Source of the DNA: Molossus alvarezi
Taxonomy: Eukaryota; Chordata; Mammalia; Chiroptera; Molossidae
NCBI GenBank assembly: GCA_037176705.1
Contig: CM073894.1
Span: 30,401,501 to 30,465,500, forward strand
Direction: 5' to 3'
DNA: 64,000 nt
Shown: positions 55,448 through 64,000 of the stretch, piece after piece
How the letters are laid out: the number at the start of each line of letters is the position of its first letter
Position numbering within the stretch: position 1 is the first letter of the stretch
Position numbers and translations under genes: made by a program
Notes under the pieces: generated by a model
Database searches by the model: none
Seen by the model: the letters and a program-made list of their open reading frames with translations, nothing else
Told to the model about the DNA's origin: nothing

Positions 55448-55471
55448 GGAGCGGGGGGTTTGGGGGGGGGC
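55448..55471 (+). other. G-quadruplex-capable G tract in the L1 3' UTR
   Basis: GGGAGCGGGGGG, then TTT, then a further run of at least 9 G. The long runs can supply the four G tracts needed. L1 3' UTRs commonly carry such a polypurine tract, so this is a family feature well kept in this young copy. Confidence 0.7.
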
Positions 55472-55536
55472 TGGAGAGCACCTGTAATACTATCAATAAT
55501 TAAATTTAATTAAATAATAAGAAAAAGGAGGCACTG

Positions 55537-56521
55537 TAGGGTGATGAATATCTGAGTAAGCACACAGCAAAGAGTGGTGGAGTAAAGCAAACTCCTTTAA
55601 ATGTAGCTACAAACAGAAGGGTGAGCAATTGCAAACCAGAACTTGAAACTCCTACAAGGAAAGAAGAATAGCAGGTGTCGAAGCCAGTTAGGATTACCAG
55701 CTGTGAAGGAAAGAAGCACTATCAGAAGCACACTAGAAGAGACTTCTAGAGATTTTACCAGGTCATTGGACAGAAAGAATTATGCAATAAATCAGTGCAT
55801 AGTATCTGTAGGCAAGAAAACCTGGGCTGACAAACTTCTCTGCCACTTGAAGGTGACAATTTACCTTGGAAATTAAGTTGTCTCCTCATGTTCTGATCTA
55901 TTCAATGTTGTTAGTAGTAGCTACCTCACATGTGTATTATGAGGAATGCATGAGAGAATGTGCGTAAGTCCCTTAACAGAATCCTTTTTCAACAAAAGGT
56001 AGAAATAGTTTAGGAATTATTGGAAACTTGCTCTGCATTAGCTGTAGTTTGCTCATTCTAATGATATTTATATTAGCTATATAGTAACTTATATGTAGTA
56101 TTTATCTTTTTTTATATTCATGAAATCTCTATTAAAGAAACTCTACCGTTATAGTCATTGCTTAATATCTATTTTATTAGCAACGTGAGGAAAATCATAA
56201 TACCTTGCTTATTCATTCCTCCCTTCTCCCCAGTGCCCAAGCACAGTGTGTGGCACGTATCTGTTGAATAACATGAATAATTTGGGTGAATTCCATCTGA
56301 ATATAGCAATCAGGAATCCAGGAATCAGAGTCAAAAGATCGATTATATAGCAGCAGGGAGAATATTACCTAGTTACCTGAGCAACTTATTCTTAATTGAA
56401 CTTAATGAGATAGATAGGCTTCTAGGATCTCTAATATGATCTCTAATATGTAGAGTTTTATGAGCTTGAACCTGCTCTTCCTGGCTTTAGATGTTCCCCA
56501 TTTGTTTCAATAATGTATTTA
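55537..56521. other. Unrecognised intergenic sequence
   Basis: No recognisable feature. A 77-codon ORF at 55643-55876 has no known motif. Confidence 0.35.
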
Positions 56522-56728
56522 TGCCGGCTGGTGTGGCTCAGTGGATTGAGCATTGTCTCATGGACTGAGAGGTCCCGCTTCAATTCTTGGTCAGGGCACA
56601 TGATCAGATTGCAGGCTTAATCCCCACTTAGGGGGCAAGCAGGAGGCAGCCAATAGATGTTTCTAGCTCTACCTTCCTCTCTAAGAAAAAAATAAATAAA
56701 AAAAATCATAAAAACATTTTTAAAAAAG
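56522..56728 (+). mobile_element. tRNA-derived SINE, 'GTGGCTCAGTGGATTGAGC' type
   Basis: TGCCGGCTGGTGTGGCTCAG head, GGATTGAGCATTGTCTCATG, TTCAATTCTTGGTCAGGGCA, GGGGCAAGCAGGAGGCAGCC, CT-rich stretch, A-rich end. Head most like 41799-42011. No clear target duplication. Confidence 0.9.
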
Positions 56729-59422
56729 AACTAAAATGCACGAGTCTTTGTATGAGCAAATATACATATGATACAAGATTTTCTCATTCAGAATGACATA
56801 AACTCTATTTTTATTTATTCAGTTTCATATTTTTAAAAGTTTAATGATCACTTTTTATAATCATATATACCAAGTTAACACATCCTAGTTATTGCACATT
56901 ATATTAAAAGTATAACATATAATAAGGCATACAGTGAAGAAAAGTCCTTGCTGGCTAACTTTTTCCTCCATAGTTTTTATGGAGGTCTCTCTCTCTCTAG
57001 TCAGGATTTTGAGCCCTTCAATTGCTGAACTAGCAAACTATTTGTAAGTTACATATGGTACTAGTTGAAACTGCAGACTTTGCAAGACTTTCCAAGAATT
57101 TCAGAAATGGCACAAAAGGAAACATTAAGTGTATCTAGTAGTAAAGGTATGATGAGGAAGACACATTCAATGGCAGAGTAAATTTGTTCAGAAAAAGAGC
57201 TCACAGGCAATCAAGATAACCAGTGTTACCACATTACCCCGAGAAAGGTATTGAAAATTCTAGCCTCCATCTTTGCTAGAGATAAACTCATCACTGTACA
57301 GCTCAAACCATCCAAAATAGAAAATGCTTGATTCTTACTCTCTCACAAATGGGTAAAATAACAAACCAAGTAAAGCAAACATTTTTCAATGGTCAGAAAA
57401 GCCACCTCTACTGTCCCTCACACCCTCCTCTCAGAAATCCTTCAAGCCAATGCATGTACCACATGAAATTAGATGCATTAAATTTACTTTATAAGATCTC
57501 CATAATAGCTTGGAACCAACAACTTAGCAAACTAATGAAAGTAACTTCTGACTCGAAAGCAATTCTATCCATTTGGAAATATGGAAGCCAAGGAAATACA
57601 TTTTTTTGGAAAAAAATATCTAAAAGGCAAATAATATGTCATAAATAAGAGAAGTGAATTGTGAATAAAATAGCATTTTGATGAGGAGGAGAAAAGATGC
57701 ATGCCTGACTTTGCCAGGGCCTTTGCAGCAGGGGCCTTTTTGGAAGTTGGGAATGATTGGATTGGCCAGAGTTGGTTTTGTTGTGCATGGAGCTTCCTGT
57801 TGGCTGGCCTGATATAGGGTGTTATTAAGCAATTTGGGCTGGAACATCATTATTCTCCATGAAGAATTTAAAGAAGATTCCGACTTGAGCCTATCACAAG
57901 AGGAGTCATGCTGTGCCATGCAGTATAAAAATATCATCAGTCTTATGCCACTGGCACATTCAAACACCTAGTGGGATAAGCCAGGCACCAATGTTCAAGG
58001 TTTTATATAAGGTAACAGCTGCTTTGGTCAGACAGTTAATTAAATATGTTAATTTCCCATACAACCAACAGTAGCGACAACAGATCAAAGAGGGATTTTA
58101 TGACATTTCTGGGTTCCCTTCTATCCCCAGGAGGATAGATTGTGGCCACATCATCTCCCCGTCTTCCTTTGTGCTGTAATGCAGATTTTTCTCTTTGGAA
58201 ACAGCCCGGTTCTATGACACTGCAAATATTGTACATGCTTTGGTACCACTCTAAGCAATGCCAGTTGTCACAACTCCAGTCTTGAGAGGCTATTTGGGTC
58301 TGATCCCATGCTAGTGTTTGGTTAGTCAGTAAATATCACAAATCATGCTGAAGGTGGAGAATGGGCTCTTTCTCCATTTGTGTCATTCTGGCTTGGCATT
58401 TACATCTTTGTGGAACTGATAGAGCACAGATTGTAAATCACATAAGAGCAATGACTCAACTCCATCCTAGGCTTGAGGAAGCACCAAAAGATTGTTCAAG
58501 ATGGTGTTATGAGTTAATCACATGGAGTGCACAAAACTGAGAGTACATTGTTTAAACATAATAATATGCAAATGTGCATTCTGGCAATATGTGGCACTCA
58601 AAGGAAGAAAATGTTCTCAATTCATGAAGGAAAGTAATCACAATATCTAGGCATTATAAATGTAACAGTGACATGGAACCATTTATAATCTTTGTTTGTC
58701 ATATGGGAACCTTTGACGATTGCTAGGGAGATGGCATCTTCATTGTGATTTACGCAAATGCTTTTATACACCTAAATGAAGGCTTCAGAGAACCTGTACA
58801 GTTGAAGAACAGTTGGAGCAGGTCATGCTTTGGTGGTTGGCTTTTTTTTTTTTTTATAGAAATACTCATCAGCCTACAAGTTTCTCAAGGAACTTCAAAA
58901 TGCACGTGGTTGGTGATTAGGTAATCAGCAGAATACCTATTTTCTCTTGTCTAATGTCACTTTTTCAAGAGGCATGACTTTTGTATAACACATGTATTGG
59001 TCGTATTGTTTTAACATATCTACATTCTAGATTTTAAAAAATGAATTTAAAGTGATAAAACAGAAAAGACTAGAAGAACCTGTCATAATTGCCAGTATGT
59101 TTCTATTTTTTTATCTATGAAATGAGAAGCTTGAGGAATTAAACTTTAAAATCACATCCTGGTCTAATTTTTTTACTTGTGGCAATGTGATAAAATCAAA
59201 ACATTCTGACCTATCACCAACCAGTTGGTGACTTTAAGCAACTGATTTAACTACTCAGTCTCCAAAATTTTGTGTATCTGAGACCATAATATATGTGAAT
59301 ATGCATATTGAATTACAAAGTACTTAAAAAATATTAGTCTTTAATATTCTTTGAGTTAGATTTCCAGTTCATTCTTCCAATAAAAGATATAATTTTTTTT
59401 TTGTTTAAAAACCTCAAAACAC
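56729..59422. other. Unrecognised intergenic sequence
   Basis: About 2.7 kb with no repeat or gene I can name. ORFs of 106 codons (57328-57648, plus) and 115 codons (57620-57967, minus) have no domains. Sequence around 58480-58760 is non-repetitive and includes ATGCAAAT, so conservation would be worth testing. Confidence 0.35.
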
Positions 59423-59458
59423 ATTATTTTGTTCATGGAACCCAATGAACAAAATAAT
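59423..59458. repeat. Perfect 14-bp inverted repeat with 8-nt loop at an L1 5' junction
   Basis: ATTATTTTGTTCAT and ATGAACAAAATAAT are exact reverse complements separated by GGAACCCA. The right arm is L1 3' UTR sequence. The left arm lies outside or at the truncated 5' end. Confidence 0.88.
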
Positions 59459-59697
59459 CTGATAAATAAAATAGACCCAGAAACATGGAAACATGGAACA
59501 GACTGATGAATCTTAGAGGAAGGGGGGAGGAGGGAAGAAAAGAGATTAACCAAAGAATTTATATGCATATATGCATTGTCCATGGACACAGACAATAGGG
59601 TGGTGAAGACCTGGAGCAGGGCAAAACCAAGAGGAGGGGAGCAACAGGGGAAAAAAGGAAGGACATCTGTAACACTCAACAATAAAGATTAAAAAGA
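59441..59697 (+). mobile_element. Very short L1 3' UTR insertion
   Basis: AATGAACAAAATAATCTG, CAGAAACATGGAAACATGGA, GATTAACCAAAGAATTTATA, CATGGACACAGACAATAGGG and a GGAGGGGAG tract match the 3' UTR of the young L1 at 55.2-55.5 kb. It ends in an A-rich tail near 59690. 5' truncation leaves about 260 bp. Confidence 0.85.
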
Positions 59698-61375
59698 GAA
59701 ATAGAAATGAAAAACAAGCAATAAAGTCCAGGTTTTAAATGCTAAAAGAAATTAAAATCTCAGAATAGTGATACTGCTATTATTTCAGTCCGAGTCTATA
59801 GGCCTGAGCAGAGACACAATATTCAAGGTCAGGAAAAGATGAACATCCCAGATGAAGAAAACAGGTAAATTTGCTCTTCACCACCTTTTTGCTTCATCCA
59901 GGACCCAATGGATTGGACAATAATGACCCACATGAGTAGGGGAGGATTTCTTTACCTAGTCTACTGAATCAAATGCTAATTTCTTCCAGAAACATCCATA
60001 CAGATATATCTCAAAATAATGTCTTACCAGTTATGTGGGCACTCTACCCCAGTCAAGTTAATCCAAAACTAACCATCATAACTATTAACTTAGTCTTTTG
60101 CTAATGTCATCAAGGGGATCAGTGAGAATTTAATTAGAAGAAAACAGAGTCAACATCACAGAGTTGGAGAATTTTCAGGGCAAATGAGGGGAGAAAAGTC
60201 TAATAAATATCTAGTGGTTTAATTTTATTTCATATCTCTAAGTCTATTGTAGTTTTCTCCTGAAGGAACAAATGTAGATTCTAAGTATGACTACAGAATA
60301 CATAAAATATCTCACTGGTTGAGACAGTGAGAAGGGGAGGTGATTCTTGAAATTATAGAATTATAATATTTAAGTTAATTTTCAGCATATTAAATCAGCC
60401 AGTATGAAAAATAATAAGTGATTCTTGATATGACCAGGAGCGCACATGAACAGGGAAAGATTGATGTCTTAGATCATCAGTCAGGCATGGTTAATTCAAC
60501 CTTTCTCAGCCTTTTTATTCTATTCAGACCCTTAACAGATTGGATGATGCCCACCTACACTGGGCAAGGCCATCTGCTTTATTCAGCCCACCAATTCAAA
60601 TGCTAATATCTTCCAGAAACACCCTCACAGATATATCCACTCATGCTTAACTATCTGGCATCTCTAGGTTCAAACATATTGACTCAAAAGTAAGGATCTA
60701 AGGTGTGATAAGCAAACAAAGCATTGCATGAGATTTCCAGGTCAGTACCAAGGTAACCAAGGTTTTTCAATATAAACATACCCAAGGTACTGAAGATTAA
60801 AAGTAGAAATGGCAAAGATTCTACAACTGCCAAATTAGGAGATTTAGGCTCATTAGTAAGAATTTGTACAGTTACAGTTGAGAGGTTTACTCAAGCTTTT
60901 TAAAATGTAGTGATTGCTCTCTCAGATATAGGTATCTAAGAAGATGGTCAAAAAAGAAGGGACATTTGTAATAATGTCAACGACAAAGGTAAATTTAAAA
61001 AAGAGGAGATGGTCAAAAGATCAGATTCACACTTATGGATTCACTAACAAAGCTTCATGATCATTCACTTCATTTGCATTGAGATATCAATCATTAGGAA
61101 AATGCCACACAAAGCTTTCTTTGAGTTCAATCTGACTTTGTACACTACCTCACAGAACTGAAATAAACATAACGCATAAATGGGAAAGGTATGGAGTAAA
61201 TAAGGTAAGGTTTAAAGTTCTGTCATTTTCCTATCCCTTTTTTTCCCCTTCTTTCACCACATTTTTTTAAGTTAATATGTACTTGGCACTGATCTGACTA
61301 CTTTATATATGTTAACGCTGACAAAATTTACACAAATTTTATAAGAAAAGTAACATTATTTCCAAAATAAATGTG
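59698..61375. other. Unrecognised intergenic sequence
   Basis: No recognisable repeat or gene. Confidence 0.4.
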
Positions 61376-61432
61376 TGTATATTTATATTTATATTTATAT
61401 TTTTATATTTATATTTATATTTATATATTTAA
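61376..61432 (+). repeat. (TTTATA)n hexamer-like AT microsatellite
   Basis: Units TATATTTATATT repeat about nine times with small variations. Confidence 0.88.
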
Positions 61433-61542
61433 AAGATGTAGTAGCCTAAACCTAAAGCTGTAAAGTAACTTGCTTAAGGTCTAGCCAGAAAGTTACTGAG
61501 GATTCCAACCCAAGATTACTTCTTGTCTTTTTACCCCGAGTT

Positions 61543-61827
61543 TTTTTTTTTTTTTTTTTTTAATATATTTGTTTTTATCCTCACCGGAGGACAATTTTCC
61601 ATTCTTTTGTTCAGATAGAGTGGGAGGGAGAGTGAGGAAGAGAGAGAGGGGGTGGGGGGAGAAACATCAACGTGAAAGGGACACATCAAGTGGCTGCCAC
61701 CCGCACGACCCAACCAGGGCCGGGGACAAACTGCAACCGAGGTACATGCCCTTAGCGGCAACCGAACCCGGGTTTCTCCGGACTGTAGGCCGATGCTCTA
61801 ACTGCTGAGCCAAACCAGGGCCAGAGC
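61543..61827 (-). mobile_element. VES: VES-type SINE with long A tail
   Basis: On minus: GCTCTGGCCCTGGTTTGGCTC head, A and B boxes, CpG-bearing body, (CT)n with a GGGGGTGGGGGGA patch on plus, TCCTCCGGTGAGGA, and a long A-rich tail. TTACCCCGAGTT is duplicated at 61531-61542 and 61828-61839. Confidence 0.95.
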
Positions 61828-61839
61828 TTACCCCGAGTT

Positions 61840-62144
61840 CTTAACATTGACCTTCCCAACTCCCAAAGGCAGAAGCTGAAGAACTCAGCAAAAAGCACCT
61901 GGCAGAAAGTGGGCCAAGTAAAATTATTACAACATTAAGATGGAGAACCTTAGATATGATCCAACAGCTTCATATTCCTCCTGTGGAACAGAGGAGGTAT
62001 GTGGCAGGACTCTCTGGAGAACAAGCAAACTGTAGAGAAGAAGGCAATGGACTTGAGAGGGATCTCCAGTGGGGAGCTAAAGAATTTGGTCTTTCATCTC
62101 CATTTATTTAAAAAATAATTTGTTATATTATAATATTGTTTTAT
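61840..62144. other. Unrecognised spacer
   Basis: No recognisable feature. Confidence 0.35.
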
Positions 62145-62275
62145 CATTATAGAGCATTTTAAATTAGATTCCCTTATCGAATTTGAACCTTACAGAGCCT
62201 CTTACTGTATAGTGGGATGTTATCATCTCAATTTTAGGGACAGAAGAACTGAAGGTTTTAATTACAAAACTATTT
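62145..62275 (-). mobile_element. MIR: MIR-like SINE fragment, antisense
   Basis: GAACCTTACAGAGCCTCTTA, GTGGGATGTTATCATCTCAA and GGGACAGAAGAACTGAAGGT resemble the antisense MIR core. Decayed. Confidence 0.45.
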
Positions 62276-62830
62276 TGAATAGCATAACTAGTAGACCTAG
62301 ACATAAACACATGCATTTTTGGTTTTGTTTGTTTTTAACTGCAAACGCAGTGTTCTTTCCAACCATGTTATTTCTTTTGAAATAGCATGTTACCAAAGGC
62401 ATATGTAACACATACTGAACAAGTTGGATAACTTTATTATCGTAAGTGTTAAACTCAAAAACCAAAATGAACTATGATACAAATAAATGTAGAGACCATA
62501 TTTAGATTTAAGAATCGTCCTAAATTGAGGAAATGCCCTTGTCATGAGCTTGCTGTGGATCATCAGCATACTAGAACTATCATTCAGACATTATTAATGA
62601 AACCAAGGCAGAATTAGGAGAAACATTTCTGGGTAATGAAAATGACAACTTAATCTTATCTGCATTGGTCAAAACTCAGCTAGACTTTTAAGTTCAGTAA
62701 TTGGTAGGGCATTTAAAAAGGCTATTAGCAAACAGAAGTCTAGAGGAGGTGACTAAGTCATGACATCGAGTCAGGAAACAAACCTGTTTTTTGGGTGCCC
62801 AGTATCAGGCAAGTTCTAAGAATCTAAAAA
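62276..62830. other. Unrecognised sequence
   Basis: No recognisable feature. Confidence 0.35.
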
Positions 62831-62940
62831 CTTGCATTTCTTTTTTATCAGTACAACAATCTTAAAGAGTAGGAACTAGTATTATTCCCATTTCACAGAT
62901 GAGAAAAGAGATCACTCCATTACCTAGAGCAATAAGCTAG
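62831..62940 (-). mobile_element. MIR: MIR SINE fragment, antisense
   Basis: AGTACAACAATCTTAAAGAG, TAGTATTATTCCCATTTCAC and AGATGAGAAAAGAGATCACT match the antisense MIR core. Confidence 0.7.
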
Positions 62941-63429
62941 AAAATAAGCTAGTTCATTTGCCATGAAAGAATTTAAGGATGTACTTGTAAAGGTATGCTA
63001 TTATACTAAAGCGTTCCTCACATTACATAAGGTCCTAGATTATTTGTTCTTTGATGTTCTTGTATTGTTCCCTGTATTTCTCAGGTCTCAAAATTCCATT
63101 GAAGTTAAAGAAGTTTAACTTAGTTAAATACAAATGATATTAATATAGATAAATATATAGTATGCAATATGTATAATATATTTTAATCATTTAAATATAT
63201 TGTAATAAGTTTAAATTGGTTCTACTTAAAATAACTAAATCCCTTCTTTGCTATTATTTTGTCTTTATTTTCCCCAATTTTTCATTTTAATTTTAAAAAT
63301 TGAACCATTAGTTAAACAAACAAGAAACGAATAAGAAAAAATTATATCATATATCTGATACCAATTCTGACACAAAATGCTGTTCTGCAATTTAATTCAA
63401 TTCTGACACTAATTACTTGTGCCTGATTC
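62941..63429. other. Unrecognised AT-rich sequence
   Basis: No recognisable feature. Confidence 0.35.
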
Positions 63430-64000
63430 CACAAGTTAAAGGGAAAATTCTCCACCAGACTACCCTCAATTCAGATGCCCGCCAAATCTGGGAGGCCACC
63501 TGTCCTTTTGAATGACAGGCTATAAATGTGGGGTTCTGCAATCCTCTCAAGTTTGCTAATTTGCTAGGACAACTCATAGAATTCATTGAAAGCATTATAC
63601 CTATGATTACAGTTTTATAATAAAAATTAGAGAACATGAGCAACCAAATGTAGAGATGCTTAGGGCAAAGTCTCTGTGGAAGGAGCTCTTAAAGACAAAG
63701 TTTTAGTGCTCTCTCTTGGTAGAATCTGGGCACACCAGCCTCCTAGCACATCTGTGTGTTCACCAACCAGCAATCTCCACCCAGTTAATGGTCAAGAGAC
63801 TTCACTGTGGCTTTACTACCTAGGCATGATTGAGTTCCATCACAGAGCTAATGCTTTAATCAATCTCCAGCCTCCTTCCCTTTCCTCTCTGGAAGCTTGG
63901 CTGTTCCAAGTTCTGACCCTTGAATCACAGGGCTGGGCTTCTTGGCCAAGAGCTCCCACCTTGAATCTCTCTTGAGGGCCCCCATGAGTCACCACGTTAG
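63430..64000 (-). mobile_element. Probable endogenous retrovirus LTR, antisense, running off the window
   Basis: GACAACTCATAGAATTCATT, TATGATTACAGTTTTATAAT, AGATGCTTAGGGCAAAGTCT, CTGTGTGTTCACCAACCAGC, ACCTAGGCATGATTGAGTTC and CCCATGAGTCACCACGTTAG come in the order of a known type of mammalian ERV LTR read antisense. I cannot name the subfamily. No viral coding sequence is visible. The edge may cut it. Confidence 0.55.

Larger units (their letters stand above)
54810..55519 (+). mobile_element. Young 5'-truncated L1 (710 bp)
   Basis: Starts inside ORF2 (ATGTGGAGAAAAGGGAATGC), keeps the ORF2 C-terminal coding sequence to about 55236 and a 3' UTR with G-rich tract, ends in an A/T-rich tail, and is flanked by perfect 17-bp duplications. 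Structure and low divergence indicate a recent target-primed insertion. Confidence 0.95.

Noticed and set aside
57620..57967. 115-codon minus ORF as a possible retrogene
   Set aside because: No motif or family recognised, no A tail or target duplication seen. Left as unassigned.

Overview
This window looks like intergenic DNA from a placental mammal, almost certainly a yangochiropteran bat. The main clue is about 27 tRNA-derived SINEs. Many are VES-type: a head close to CCCTGGCCGGTTTGGCTCAG, a CT-rich middle, and a 3' end close to TCCTCGGGTGAGGA before the A tail. Around them are L1 and half-L1 (HAL1) LINEs and old placental-mammal repeats (L2, MIR, MER5-type hAT, MaLR-type LTRs). I found no host protein-coding exon, no cellular RNA gene and no CpG island. 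Nearly every ORF above 60 codons is chance, low-complexity translation or a shadow of a repeat.

Layout. 1-1010: an L1 3' end followed by two SINEs. 1010-4000: mostly unrecognised AT-rich DNA with one MER5A. 4005-7026: a HAL1-like element on the minus strand (5' UTR, broken ORF1, 3' UTR, no ORF2) carrying a VES SINE with a perfect 17-bp target duplication. 7.0-18.6 kb: mostly unrecognised sequence with scattered SINEs, an antisense L1 3' end and a MaLR-like LTR. 18.6-24.6 kb: a long decayed sense L1 with ORF1 and ORF2 remnants, itself hit by two L1 3' fragments and two SINEs. 25.0-27.0 kb: a SINE cluster, two of them inside a hAT-like element. 27-29.5 kb: unrecognised apart from MIR pieces. 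29.6-32.6 kb: a long decayed L2 split by an MLT1-like LTR.

32.6-43.1 kb: mostly unrecognised, with MIR pieces, a MER5B-like element and several SINEs. 43.2-43.7 kb: two VES copies in opposite orientation. 45.0-46.1 kb: a second L2 3' end. 49.5-54.2 kb: another old, nearly end-to-end L1 broken by four SINEs. 54.8-55.5 kb: a young 5'-truncated L1 with a 17-bp target duplication and a G-rich 3' UTR. 56-63 kb: mostly unrecognised, with one VES and MIR pieces. 63.4 kb to the end: an LTR-like sequence running off the window.

No set of genes works together here. The content is a record of retrotransposition: L2, MIR and hAT first, then old L1 and MaLR, then HAL1 and younger L1, and finally SINEs, which insert into all the others. 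I did not find a convincing undescribed functional system. The items most worth checking are the HAL1-like element, the 3'-terminal mini-hairpin of the VES family, a VES copy without the usual 3' end that still has target duplications, two compact hairpins (9.77 kb and 59.42 kb), and the inverted VES pair at 43 kb. Subfamily names rest on recalled consensus sequence, not on a database search.
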